DNA of 64,000 nucleotides from Catellatospora paridis (GCF_009720365.1 NZ_ML769312.1:310001-374000), one strand, 5' to 3'; numbered from the stretch's first letter, positions 53,108 through 61,592 are shown. The notes: generated from the sequence alone by a model not told the origin. Numbers and translations are program-made.

Positions 53108-53166
53108 TCTCAGGTTCTTCTCAGCTTCGCCGACCGTCGGCGGGGAGCCCGCGTCTCACTTAACGT
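53108..53166 (+). promoter_or_regulatory. Promoter of the M1 peptidase gene with direct repeats
   Basis: TCTCAG occurs at 53108-53113 and again 11 bp later at 53119-53124, the one-turn spacing of OmpR/PhoB-type response regulator sites. A TAACGT -10 (53161-53166) ends 6 nt before the peptidase start, marking a leaderless transcript. The direct repeats lie about 50 bp upstream of the expected transcription start. Confidence 0.6.
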
Positions 53167-53172
53167 GATTCC

Positions 53173-54564
53173 ATGCGAAAAGCCCGAATCGTGGGGATGA
53201 TGGTCGTCACCTCATCCCTGCTGGCCGGTTGCGGCCTCCTTCCCCCGAGCCTGACCGGGCAGGTCGGCCTGGCCGGCATCGGCGATCCCTACTTCCCGAC
53301 CTACGGCAACAGCGGGTATGACGTCGAGCGCTACCAGTTGAAGGTCAAGTTCGATCCGGCCACCGGGCAGCTGGACGGGACCACGACGGTGCGTGCGAAG
53401 GCGACCCAGTCCCTGGACGAGTTCCACCTCGACCTGTACGGACTGACCGTCAGCGGCGTCAAGGTCGACGGCCGGGCCGCCAAGACCGCCCGGGAGCGCG
53501 ACGAGCTGGTGATCACACCGGCCGCCCCGATCGCCTCCGGCGCGGCGTTCACGACCGAGGTCGTCTACGGCGGCCGGCCCGCCGACACGCCCGACCGCGA
53601 CGCCGAGGGCAACGGCTTCTTCACCAGTCGCCGCGGCGCGGTCGCGGTCGGCGAGCCGCAGTCGGCGGCGGCCTGGTTCCCGGTCAACGACCACCCCCGC
53701 GACAAGGCGCTGTACGACATCGAGCTGACGGTGCCGCCGGGTTACAGCGGGATCAGCAACGGGCTGCTGCGCGGGCGCACCGAGGACGGCGGCTGGAGCA
53801 CCTGGCGCTGGGAGGTCACCTCCCCGATGGCGTCCTACCTGGCGCTGATGGCCGTCGGCAAGTTCCGGGTGATGCAGGGCGAGCACAAGGGCAAGCCGAT
53901 GATCACCGCGATCGCCGAGAAGGTGCCGGTGGGGGAGGCCGACCGCAACCTGGCCCGGACCCCGGAGGTCGCCGACTTCCTGGAGACGATCGCGGGGCCG
54001 TACCCGTTCGACGCGTACGGCGGGATCGTGGTGGCCGAGAAGCGGGTCGAGGACGAGATGGAGAGCCAGACCCGCCCGGTGTACACGGCCGAGACCTGGG
54101 CCGACGGCCCCGACACGGTGATCCTGGCGCACGAGCTGGCGCACCAGTGGTTCGGTGACAGCGTGTCGGTGGACACCTGGCGCGACATCTGGCTCAACGA
54201 GGGCTTCGCCACCTACGCCGAGTGGCTGTGGCAGGAGCACGACGGCGGGCCGAGCGTGCAGCAGCAGTACGACAAGCGTTACGCCGACAAGAAGTCCGAC
54301 CTGTGGAAGGTGCCGCCCGGCGATCCGGGCCGTGAGGAGATCTTCTCCGACAGCGTGTACGAGCGCGGCGGCATGACCCTGCACGCGCTGCGCAGGCTAG
54401 TCGGCGACGACACGTTCTTCGGCATCCTGCGCACCTGGACCCAGCAGCACAAGGACGGCAACGCGAGCACCGCCGACTTCATCGCCCTGGCCGAGAAGGC
54501 CTCGGACCGCCAGCTGGACGGCTTCTTCGACCAGTGGCTCTACACCACCGGCCGCCCGTCCTGA
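53173..54564 (+). CDS. Lipoprotein M1-family metallopeptidase
   Basis: Zinc aminopeptidase-like lipoprotein of 463 residues. The lipobox LLAGC (about residues 16-20) anchors it outside the membrane. An N-terminal beta domain (about 40-240) precedes the catalytic domain with HELAHQWFGD (about residue 320) and NEGFATYAEW supplying the third zinc ligand. It lacks the long C-terminal domain of full PepN, as do other short M1 lipoproteins. VEDEMESQTRPVYT is where the GxMEN exopeptidase motif should lie, so aminopeptidase specificity may differ. Confidence 0.93.
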   Translation: MRKARIVGMMVVTSSLLAGCGLLPPSLTGQVGLAGIGDPYFPTYGNSGYDVERYQLKVKFDPATGQLDGTTTVRAKATQSLDEFHLDLYGLTVSGVKVDGRAAKTARERDELVITPAAPIASGAAFTTEVVYGGRPADTPDRDAEGNGFFTSRRGAVAVGEPQSAAAWFPVNDHPRDKALYDIELTVPPGYSGISNGLLRGRTEDGGWSTWRWEVTSPMASYLALMAVGKFRVMQGEHKGKPMITAIAEKVPVGEADRNLARTPEVADFLETIAGPYPFDAYGGIVVAEKRVEDEMESQTRPVYTAETWADGPDTVILAHELAHQWFGDSVSVDTWRDIWLNEGFATYAEWLWQEHDGGPSVQQQYDKRYADKKSDLWKVPPGDPGREEIFSDSVYERGGMTLHALRRLVGDDTFFGILRTWTQQHKDGNASTADFIALAEKASDRQLDGFFDQWLYTTGRPS

Positions 54565-54577
54565 CGGGCCCGCCGAA

Positions 54578-54614
54578 GGACTGCCCCGGCGGGGGACATC
54601 CGCCGGGGCAGTCC
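54578..54614. terminator. Bidirectional terminator hairpin
   Basis: A perfect 15-bp stem (GGACTGCCCCGGCGG and its complement) with a 7-nt loop between the convergent M1 peptidase and GH43 genes. Confidence 0.85.
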
Positions 54615-54619
54615 TCTGC

Positions 54620-55966
54620 TCAGGCCACCTCGATGTAGTCGAGTTCGGCCCAGCGGCTCAGGTAGGTCAGCCGCAGGGTGTTCCACCCGGCGGCCAGGGT
54701 GACGCCGGCCGGGGCCTGCCGCCAGGTCTCCCAGCCGGTGTTCGGGTAGTTGACGGTCGTCGGCGCGCCGCCGTTGACGGTGAGCGTGTGCTGCGCGTCG
54801 CCGAAACCCGCGGCGTAGCCGACGTGGACCGTGTAGGCCCCGGCCCGCGGCGCGAAAACGCTCAGCTGCACCCAGCTGTCGGCGTAGTCGATGTACGCGA
54901 CGGCCTGGCCCTGGGACGCGGTTGTGGTCGCCCGGATCGAGCAGCGGCTCAGGGTGCCGCGCTCGGCCTCGGTGCGCACCCGGCTGCCCCGGACCACGGG
55001 GAAGCCGCCGGCCCAGCCGAGGGCCGCCACGTACATGCCGCGGGCGCTGTAGTTGTTGATCCAGCCGTGGAACACGATGCTGTCTCCGGCGGCGTCGCGC
55101 ACCACGTCCGCGCCGCCCGGGCCGCGTACGGCGCCGTCGACGCTCTCGGTGGTGATCAGCGAGCGGTACGCCTTCGTGTACGGCCCGGTCAGCGCCGCCG
55201 AGGTCGCGTAGCTGGTCTGATAGGCGTCGCCGCCGTACCCGCCGAGCGAGTAGAACAGCACGTACTGCGTGCCGACCTTGGTCAGCAGCGGGGCCTCGAT
55301 GACACCCGCCTCCTCGGGCAGCCCGCTGCGCAGCAGCTCGACGCGGCCGCCCTGGAAGGTCAGGCCGTCGGCGGCCACGCCCTGCAGCCACAGGCTGGTC
55401 GGCTGGCCGATGGCGTTGCCGTCGTCCTTGTACAGCAGGTAACGCGCGCCGGTGCTGTCGACGAAGCTGGAGGCGTCGATGTCGCCGCCCTCCCCGCCGT
55501 TGCAGACCAGCGGCTGGGTGCCGACCGGCGTGAACGGCCCGATCGGGGAGGTGGCCAGCGCCGCGCCGATGCACTGCCTGCCCACTGCGCTGCTGCGGGC
55601 GGTGTAGTAGAGCAGGTACCGTCCGTCGGCCCGGCGTGACACCTCCGGCGCCCAGGTCAGGCCGCCGCTCGCCCATGCGCCCAGGGTGGGTAGCGCGTTG
55701 CCGCGCCGGGTCCACGGCCCGGTCGGCGAGGACGCCGAGGCGACCGGCACGTTGCCGAAGCCGTTGTTGGTCGAGTAGGCGTAGTAGACCCCGTCGAAGC
55801 GCGAGACGTCGGGGTCGGGGAAGTCGCTGCCGATGACGAGCTGCGGCGCGGTCGTGGCGGCGGCCGCGGCGGCCGGGGCGGCGACGGCGAGCGGGACGGT
55901 CAGGGCGGCGGCGATCGACACGAGCGCCAGGAACGTAGCGACGACAGACGATGGCGAGCGGGGCAT
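54620..55966 (-). CDS. Secreted GH43 glycosidase with C-terminal carbohydrate-binding module
   Basis: Extracellular five-bladed beta-propeller glycosidase of 448 residues, probably acting on arabinan or arabinoxylan side chains. Signal peptide (about 1-40). The GH43 domain (about 42-320) shows the catalytic base Asp in FPDPDVSRFDGVYYAY, the pKa-modulating Asp in NGGEGGDIDASSFVD and the acid Glu in GVIEAPLL. A CBM6/35-like beta-sandwich (about 330-448) ends in WNTLRLTYLSRWAELDYIEVA. The ATG has GAGGAGG upstream. A short promoter region with two inverted repeats precedes it. Confidence 0.92.
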   Translation of the reverse strand: MPRSPSSVVATFLALVSIAAALTVPLAVAAPAAAAAATTAPQLVIGSDFPDPDVSRFDGVYYAYSTNNGFGNVPVASASSPTGPWTRRGNALPTLGAWASGGLTWAPEVSRRADGRYLLYYTARSSAVGRQCIGAALATSPIGPFTPVGTQPLVCNGGEGGDIDASSFVDSTGARYLLYKDDGNAIGQPTSLWLQGVAADGLTFQGGRVELLRSGLPEEAGVIEAPLLTKVGTQYVLFYSLGGYGGDAYQTSYATSAALTGPYTKAYRSLITTESVDGAVRGPGGADVVRDAAGDSIVFHGWINNYSARGMYVAALGWAGGFPVVRGSRVRTEAERGTLSRCSIRATTTASQGQAVAYIDYADSWVQLSVFAPRAGAYTVHVGYAAGFGDAQHTLTVNGGAPTTVNYPNTGWETWRQAPAGVTLAAGWNTLRLTYLSRWAELDYIEVA

Positions 55967-55982
55967 CGCTCCTCCTCAGGTC

Positions 55983-56047
55983 GTTTCCGGAACTGGAAAC
56001 AAAGCATCCAGAAACGGGAGCGTATCGAAGTATGACGTTATAGTCAT
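55983..56047 (-). promoter_or_regulatory. GH43 promoter with two candidate operators
   Basis: GTTTCC-N6-GGAAAC (55983-56000) is a 6-bp inverted repeat in the 5' region. ATGAC-TATAAC-GTCAT (minus strand, 56047-56032) is an inverted repeat enclosing a TATAAC -10 hexamer. The 91-bp spacer between the GH43 and YciI-like genes thus has two positions where repressors could act. Confidence 0.55.
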
Positions 56048-56057
56048 CCGCTCGCCG

Positions 56058-56426
56058 TCATGCCCCGGCTCCACCGCCGGGCCCGTGCGGCTTGAAGCGG
56101 CGGATCTCCTGCGGCCAGCCGCACGCCTGCGCGATCTTGCCGGCCCACATGCGGGCCGCCGCCTCGTCGGGCACGTTCACCACGGTCAGTCCGCCCAGGA
56201 ACTCCTTGCTCTCGACGTAGGGCCCGTCGGTGAACAGCACCGTGCCGCTGGTGGCGTCGGCGGTGAAGGCCGCGTTGTCCTCCTCCAGCCCCCCGGCGAA
56301 CACGTACGCCCCGGCGGCCTTCATCTCGTCGACGACCGCCCTGGCCAGTGGCCCGCGCGCGCGGAACCACTCCTCGCTGTGGTCGCCCACCCACTGCTGG
56401 TTGAAGTAGATGAGGTACTCGGTCAT
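56058..56426 (-). CDS. YciI/DGPF-domain protein
   Basis: A 122-residue protein of the YCII-related family. The DGPF-type motif appears as FTDGPYVESKEFLGGLTVV (about residues 64-82), and the start MTEYLIYFNQQW is typical of the fold. Family members are small dimeric alpha-beta barrel proteins with uncertain enzymatic role, often near ECF sigma factors; no such gene is adjacent here. GAGGAGC lies 6 nt before the ATG. Confidence 0.87.
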   Translation of the reverse strand: MTEYLIYFNQQWVGDHSEEWFRARGPLARAVVDEMKAAGAYVFAGGLEEDNAAFTADATSGTVLFTDGPYVESKEFLGGLTVVNVPDEAAARMWAGKIAQACGWPQEIRRFKPHGPGGGAGA

Positions 56427-56583
56427 GTCTGCTCCTCTGGTCGGCCGAACGGCGTCCGGCTTCGCCTTCACTACGAACGGTGCCCGGCGGATCCGACACT
56501 CTCCGGCGGGAAATCTCCGGCACCGTGCGCGACATTCCCGCCGACTGGGCACACCGGCTACTCCGACGCGGCACTGGCGGCTG

Positions 56584-56597
56584 GGAAAGCGCTTGCC
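56584..56597. promoter_or_regulatory. Candidate LacI-type operator, distal site of pectate lyase
   Basis: GGAAAGCGCTTGCC differs by one base from the perfect palindrome GGAAAGCGCTTTCC found at 61612. It lies in the 380-bp gene-free stretch between the YciI-like and pectate lyase genes (56427-56806), in which nothing else but the promoter is apparent. Confidence 0.6.
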
Positions 56598-56739
56598 ATA
56601 GGATCGGTGCCATTCCTGCGAACGGAGGGATGTCCACCCGCGCCGCAAAGTTCGCCATAGCAGACCTATCGGGGCCGACCGACCGTCGGCCATTGGCGTT
56701 CGGGCGGATTTGATGCAACAAAACTGCACATAGAAGCCA

Positions 56740-56787
56740 TTGACTGTTTTAAGTACGTCTTCCTACGTTGGAGGGAAAGCGCATTCC
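56740..56787 (+). promoter_or_regulatory. Pectate lyase promoter and proximal operator
   Basis: TTGACT (56740-56745), 18-bp spacer and TACGTT (56764-56769) form a housekeeping-like promoter. The near-palindrome GGAAAGCGCATTCC (56774-56787) covers the expected start of transcription, so a bound repressor would block initiation. Confidence 0.6.
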
Positions 56788-56806
56788 AACACAGGGAGGT
56801 CCTACA

Positions 56807-58438
56807 GTGCAGGAAGCGCACGTCCCCCTTCGGCGGAGCAGGCGCGCTCGCAGCGCCCTGGCCGCCGGGGTCAGCCTCACCGTCACGGCGCTGATCCTGA
56901 CCATCGGTGCGGCCGCGAACGCGGCCACGCTCCTGTCGGACGACTTCAACGACGGCAACGCCAACGGCTGGACCACGTCCGGTGGCAGCTGGTCCGTGTC
57001 GTCCGGCGCCTACGCCCAGTCGAGCACCGGCGCCAGCGCCAAGGCCCTGGCCGGCTCCACGTCCTGGTCGACCGCCACGGTGTCGGCGAAGGTCCGGGCC
57101 AACACCTTCAGCGGCTCCGCCTCGCGCGGGCTCGGCGTCGCGGCCCGCGTCCAGAGCACGTCGAACTTCTATGCCCTCGTGCTGACCTCGACCGCGGTGC
57201 AGATCCGCAAGGGAAGCACGACCGTGCTGGCCACCGCGCCGTTCTCCGCGGCGACCGGCACCTGGTACACCCTGGCCCTGAGCGCGACCGGCGGCTCGCT
57301 GGTCGGGTCGGTCAACGGCAGCCAGGTGGTGTCGGTCTCGGACGGCTCGTATCCGACCGGGCGCGCCGGGCTGCTGGCCAACTACACCGCGGCCTCGTTC
57401 GACGACGTGGTGGCGACCGACGCGGCGGGCCCGAGCCCGTCGACCCCGCCGTCGGCGTCCAGCTCGCCGTCCACCCCGCCTTCGGCCTCGCCGTCGCCTT
57501 CCGCGCCGCCGTCGCCGAGCACCAGCCCACCGCCGGTGCCCACGGGCATCGTCGGCTGGGCGACCCAGGCGGGCGGCACCACCGGAGGCGCGGGCGGAGC
57601 CACGGTCACCGTGAGCACGTGGGCCGACTTCCGGACCCAGGCCCAGGCCGCAGGCACCCGGACCATCCTGGTCAACGGCATGCTCAGCGGATCCGGCACG
57701 GTCGAGGTCACCGCCAACAAGACCATCCGGGGTGTCGGCGCGAACTCGGGCATCTCCGCGACCACGCTCAACATCGAGGACATGCACCCGGCCAACGTCA
57801 TCATCCAGAACATGAACATCCGCGGGGTGCCGGGCGGCGACGCGATCCAGATCGAGAACGCCACCCACATCTGGATCGACCACAACACGATGTCCAGCAC
57901 CATCGAGAGCGACGTCGACTTCTACGACGGCATGATCGACATCACGCATGCCGGCGACTACGTCACGGTGTCGTGGAACATCCTGCGCAACCACTGGAAG
58001 GACTCGCTGGTCGGGCACTCCGACGGCAACGCCGGTGAGGACGTCGGCCACCTGCGGATCACGTACCACCACAACTGGTTCGACCGGACCTTCGAACGCA
58101 ACCCGCGGGTGCGGTTCGGCGAGACGGTCCACGTCTTCAACAACTACTACTCCAACATCGACAACAACAGCTCGTCGTACGGCATCGCGTCGACCATGAA
58201 CGCCGGGGTGCTCGTCGAGGGCAACGTGTTCGAGAACGTGGTGCAGGCGTGCTGGTCGGCCAGCGGCTACGCGGACTCCGACCCGGGCCGCCTGGTGGCC
58301 CGCGACAACCTGCTCACCAACTCGGGGCCGTGCGAGACCAACGGCTCCGTGGCCTCGGTGCCCTACGGCTACACCGCGCAGAGTTCTGGCGCGGTCAAGT
58401 CGTCCGTCACCGCCGGTGCGGGCGCGGGCAAGCTCTGA
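56807..58438 (+). CDS. Secreted PL1 pectate lyase with N-terminal binding module
   Basis: Extracellular enzyme of 543 residues that cleaves polygalacturonate by beta-elimination. Signal peptide (about 1-40); a beta-sandwich module (about 43-205, LSDDFNDGNANGW...) of the LamG-like/3-keto-disaccharide hydrolase type; a Pro/Ser linker (about 208-245); then the PL1 beta-helix. It has DAIQIENATHIWIDHNTMS and DGMIDITHAGDYVTVSWN (Ca2+ ligands) and TFERNPRVRFG with the catalytic Arg. The GTG start was chosen for GGGAGG 7 nt upstream. Two LacI-type operators precede it. Confidence 0.94.
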   Translation: MQEAHVPLRRSRRARSALAAGVSLTVTALILTIGAAANAATLLSDDFNDGNANGWTTSGGSWSVSSGAYAQSSTGASAKALAGSTSWSTATVSAKVRANTFSGSASRGLGVAARVQSTSNFYALVLTSTAVQIRKGSTTVLATAPFSAATGTWYTLALSATGGSLVGSVNGSQVVSVSDGSYPTGRAGLLANYTAASFDDVVATDAAGPSPSTPPSASSSPSTPPSASPSPSAPPSPSTSPPPVPTGIVGWATQAGGTTGGAGGATVTVSTWADFRTQAQAAGTRTILVNGMLSGSGTVEVTANKTIRGVGANSGISATTLNIEDMHPANVIIQNMNIRGVPGGDAIQIENATHIWIDHNTMSSTIESDVDFYDGMIDITHAGDYVTVSWNILRNHWKDSLVGHSDGNAGEDVGHLRITYHHNWFDRTFERNPRVRFGETVHVFNNYYSNIDNNSSSYGIASTMNAGVLVEGNVFENVVQACWSASGYADSDPGRLVARDNLLTNSGPCETNGSVASVPYGYTAQSSGAVKSSVTAGAGAGKL

Positions 58439-58460
58439 CCTGCCGGTGAATCGTCACCGA

Positions 58461-58494
58461 GGGCCGGCGACCGGAGAAACCCGGTCGCCGGCCC
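58461..58494. terminator. Bidirectional terminator hairpin
   Basis: A perfect 14-bp stem (GGGCCGGCGACCGG and its complement) with a 6-nt loop between the convergent pectate lyase and P450 genes. It marks the likely border of the biosynthetic cluster. Confidence 0.85.
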
Positions 58495-58502
58495 GTCCTG
58501 TG

Positions 58503-59819
58503 TCACCGGGTGCCGCCAGCTCCCGTGACCGGGCAGCCGCGCGCCGGGGCGAACCGCGCGCGCAGGCCCGACGGGGCGAGCCGGCCGAGGAACCTGGGTG
58601 CGGCCGTGACGGCGTTCGCCGACGCGACGGTGTAGGCCTGGGCCAGCCGCGAGGTCGTCAGGGTGAGCTGGCGCATGGCCAGGGCCGAGCCGACGCACAC
58701 CCGCGGCCCGGCGCCGAACGGCAGGTAGGCCGTCCGCGGTGCGGGCCGTCCGGTGAGCCAGCGGCCCGGGTCGAACTCGTCGGGGCGCTCCCACCAGCGC
58801 GGATCGCGGTGGATCAGGTACGGGTTCACCAGCACCTCGTCCCCGGGGTTCAGCGTCCAGTTCCCGAGCGTCGTCGGGCGGTACGCAGTCCGGGTCATCA
58901 GCCACACCGGCGGATACAGCCGCAGCACCTCCTTGACCACCGCCTCGGCCAGCGGCAGCCGCGCCTTCGGGAGCTCATCGCCGGGTCCCGCCTCGTCGCG
59001 CAGGTCGGCGGCCAGTTCCGGCCGCAGGGCCAGTTCCCGGACGATGGAGACGACGGCGGCCGCCGGAATGCCGTGTCCGCCCATGAGGATGCCGCGCAAC
59101 GTCGCCATCACCGTGCCGTCCGGCATCGCCGGGTCGGCGTCGAGCAGGAAGTCCAGCAGGTCGGCCGGAGTCGCCGGGCGCGGGTCCGCGCGTCGCCGCC
59201 GGACCAGGGCGGTCAGGGTCTGCACGGTGTGCCGGTGTACCCGGAAGAAGCGGCGGTGGCGGGGCAGCGGCAGCCAGGCGGGGAACTGGTACGACGACGC
59301 GGTGAACGGCTCGGTGATGTCGAGGTTGTCGGCGAGCAGTTCCGCCAGCCCGGGCGCGTCGCGGCCGAAGCAGTATTCGGCGATGGCGTGGGCGGTGAAC
59401 GCGCGCGCCAGGGGCAGGACGTCGACCTCGCTTGCGGCGGCGGGCCGGGTCAGTTCGTCGAGCAGTGCGACGGTGCGGGTGTCGGCGGCCGCGGCGGCGG
59501 TGTGGTTGAGTCCCGGCCACACCGTGCGGCGCGCGGACATCCAGGCGGCGGCCTGGCCGGCGGCGTCGCCCAGGTCGGGCCGGGCGTCGAAGGGCGCGAG
59601 TTCGGTGAGGAAGTCGGTGTTGGTGCGCGCGAGCACCTCGTGGGCGGTCTCGGGGGCGGTGACGAAGACCGTGCGCTCGTCGAAGGCGAACACGTCGCCG
59701 TACTCGTGGTGGGTGCGCCGCAGGAAGCCGATGCGGTCGTCGTCGTAGGCGGGCGTGTTGCCCATGAGCCAGTGCCCGCGCGGCCCCGGTGGCCGGGTGC
59801 GCTGCTCGGCCTGTGCCAT
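58503..59819 (-). CDS. Cytochrome P450, probable peptide-modifying enzyme
   Basis: Heme monooxygenase-fold protein of 438 residues. The heme loop FGAGPRVCVG holds the Cys375 ligand, and EVLR (297-300) with DEFDPGRW gives the K-helix/meander pair. The I helix reads MGGHGIP (246-252), where most P450s have A/G-G-x-D/E-T-T; the acid-alcohol pair for O2 activation is missing. P450s that cross-link aromatic residues of peptides often deviate here. It lies 70 nt downstream of a 31-residue aromatic-rich peptide gene on the same strand, suggesting that peptide as substrate (inference). GGGGAG precedes the ATG. Confidence 0.92.
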   Translation of the reverse strand: MAQAEQRTRPPGPRGHWLMGNTPAYDDDRIGFLRRTHHEYGDVFAFDERTVFVTAPETAHEVLARTNTDFLTELAPFDARPDLGDAAGQAAAWMSARRTVWPGLNHTAAAAADTRTVALLDELTRPAAASEVDVLPLARAFTAHAIAEYCFGRDAPGLAELLADNLDITEPFTASSYQFPAWLPLPRHRRFFRVHRHTVQTLTALVRRRRADPRPATPADLLDFLLDADPAMPDGTVMATLRGILMGGHGIPAAAVVSIVRELALRPELAADLRDEAGPGDELPKARLPLAEAVVKEVLRLYPPVWLMTRTAYRPTTLGNWTLNPGDEVLVNPYLIHRDPRWWERPDEFDPGRWLTGRPAPRTAYLPFGAGPRVCVGSALAMRQLTLTTSRLAQAYTVASANAVTAAPRFLGRLAPSGLRARFAPARGCPVTGAGGTR

Positions 59820-59889
59820 CGCCGTCTCCCCACGGCCGCAGGTCCCCGGACCGAGGTCCCGCGACCGGGGTTCCGAGATGCCGGTCGGC

Positions 59890-59985
59890 CTACTCCGGGT
59901 AGTTGTAGAACCAGTACGGATACCGGCCGCTGACCTGGGACCTGCCCATCAGGCGAGCGGCGACGTGGCGGAGCACACGTGCCAT
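59890..59985 (-). CDS. Putative RiPP precursor peptide for the adjacent P450
   Basis: A 31-residue reading frame with an ideal ribosome binding site (AGGAGGG, 5 nt before ATG). The first 20 residues are basic and helical (MARVLRHVAARLMGRSQ...), as in a leader. The end, RYPYWFYNYPE, packs four Tyr, one Trp and one Phe into eleven residues. It lies 44 nt after a condensation-domain-like gene and 70 nt before a P450 gene, all in one direction. A hairpin with CCCCGG/CCGGGG arms in the gap to the P450 may lower P450 expression relative to peptide. P450-modified RiPPs (biarylitides, cittilins, tryptorubin-type atropopeptides) use short precursors with aromatic cores. No known core sequence is matched by memory. 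Confidence 0.72.
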   Translation of the reverse strand: MARVLRHVAARLMGRSQVSGRYPYWFYNYPE

Positions 59986-60029
59986 GGAAACCCTCCTATA
60001 TAGAGAGGCGTGTATTGATGTGCATCGTG

Positions 60030-61586
60030 TCATGCGCGGCGGACGGGTGCAACGGGTTCGGGCGTCGCGGGCAGGTCCGGGCTCGCGGCCGACGTCCAGG
60101 GCCAGGGGAGATGGCCGAGCGCCGCATCGACCAGCAGCCGTTCGACCGCGCGCAGGAAGCGTTCGGCGACGTCGGGGGGTAGGTGGGCCGTGTCGCCGGT
60201 GACGGCCAGGCCCATCCCGCCGGGTGTGTCGATCACCTCCACCCGCATCAGCCAGGTGAACGTGTCCAGGCCTTCGGCGACCGCGAAACTGGTGTCGTCC
60301 ATGGCGGCACGCAGCGCGACGGCGTCGAGGTCGTCGCCGGGCAGCTCGGCCTCGGGGGCGAGCCGGATGTCGTTGAAGTAGCAGTGCTTGTTGACCCCGG
60401 TGGCGTACGGCAGCCCGGCCGCCTCGTGCGCCCGCGCCATCTGGTCGGGGTCGTAGTACGCGTGCCGGTATGCCTCCACCGCCGCGTGCCAGACCCGGGG
60501 CAGCGCCTCGGCGAACACGGGCCGGTCGGCCACGCTGATCACCAGCAGGCCGAGCTGGTTGAGTTTCGAGATCGCCTCCCGGTACTCGTCAGCGGACCGG
60601 TTGTTGACCATCGTGTAGATCCCGCACGTGTCCTGCCCGGACCAGGCCGTGATGACCCCGGCGACAGCGGTCAGCAGCACCGTGGAGCTGGACACCCGCT
60701 CACGCCGGGCGACGGTGCGTGCGGCCGCGTCGGCGGCCTGTGAGGTCAGCACGCAGCGCTGGAAACGAGGGGAGTGCACGGGCCCGACGCTGGGCAGCGT
60801 GTCGGCGGGCAGGCGATGGTGGCTGTCCAGCCAGTACCGCACCGCGCGGGCATTGCGGCGCTGCAGGCGGTCGCTGTCCTCCAGTCGGGCGATGTCGGCC
60901 GACTGCGCGGGTGGCGGCGTCGGCACCGCCCCGCGCAGCAGGAGCAGCCGCAGGTCGCGCAGCACGAGTTCGGCGGCCCGGAAGTCGACGGTGGTATGGC
61001 TGAACACGACGACGATCCGGCACACCCGCTCGCCCGCCACCAGCAGCGCGACCCGCTGCGGCCACTCCCGGTCGTGGTCGAACGGGGTGCTCGCCAGTTC
61101 GGCCGCCACCTGCGCCGCGAGCGCCGCGCCGTCGTCGCCGGGCGGCTCGCCGACCGGGATCACCAGCACCGGCTGTTCGCCCTGCTCGGCGACGACCTGG
61201 CGCAGCTGCCCGTCGACCTCCTGGACGCGGGTGCGCAGCGAGCTGTGCCGGCCGACGAGGGCGCTCACCGCACGCAGTGCCGACGGCACGTCGAGGGCGG
61301 CGCGGCGCGGTGCGGCGACCACGCGCCGCAGGCTGAACATCGCGTGGCTGGCGCCGTGGCGGCGGATGGCGATCCACAGGGCGCGCTGGCCCCAGGTGAG
61401 CGGCGCGCCCGGGTCGGCCGGTCCGTCGAACGTCGCTGACAGGTACGCGGCGTGCGCGGTGCCCGGCACGTCGAGCCTGGTCGTCATCTCCGGCAGGCCG
61501 TCGCCGGCGACGGCCACGCCGCCGGGGGGCAGGACGATGTCGCGGAGCGCGGTTGCGGCGTCGGCGGTGCGGCCGTGGGTGGACAT
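60030..61586 (-). CDS. Stand-alone condensation-domain homologue
   Basis: A 518-residue protein of the NRPS condensation/acyltransferase superfamily (CAT-like fold). The active-site motif is FSHTTVDFRAAEL (about residue 196): the catalytic second His and the Asp of HHxxxDG are kept, the first His is Ser and the Gly is Phe. LTWGQRALWIAIRRHG (about 64-79) matches C-domain motif C1 and RHSSLRTRV motif C2. No carrier or adenylation domain is attached. Such proteins act as acyltransferases, condensation enzymes or inactive scaffolds. The ATG is 6 nt after TACGCT (leaderless). It may share a transcript with the peptide and P450 genes. Confidence 0.85.
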   Translation of the reverse strand: MSTHGRTADAATALRDIVLPPGGVAVAGDGLPEMTTRLDVPGTAHAAYLSATFDGPADPGAPLTWGQRALWIAIRRHGASHAMFSLRRVVAAPRRAALDVPSALRAVSALVGRHSSLRTRVQEVDGQLRQVVAEQGEQPVLVIPVGEPPGDDGAALAAQVAAELASTPFDHDREWPQRVALLVAGERVCRIVVVFSHTTVDFRAAELVLRDLRLLLLRGAVPTPPPAQSADIARLEDSDRLQRRNARAVRYWLDSHHRLPADTLPSVGPVHSPRFQRCVLTSQAADAAARTVARRERVSSSTVLLTAVAGVITAWSGQDTCGIYTMVNNRSADEYREAISKLNQLGLLVISVADRPVFAEALPRVWHAAVEAYRHAYYDPDQMARAHEAAGLPYATGVNKHCYFNDIRLAPEAELPGDDLDAVALRAAMDDTSFAVAEGLDTFTWLMRVEVIDTPGGMGLAVTGDTAHLPPDVAERFLRAVERLLVDAALGHLPWPWTSAASPDLPATPEPVAPVRRA

Positions 61587-61592
61587 CACGCC

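Noticed and set aside
59984-60202. Plus-strand frames of about 70 codons across the precursor region
   Set aside because: They lack a ribosome binding site and coding character; the minus-strand 31-codon gene fits far better.
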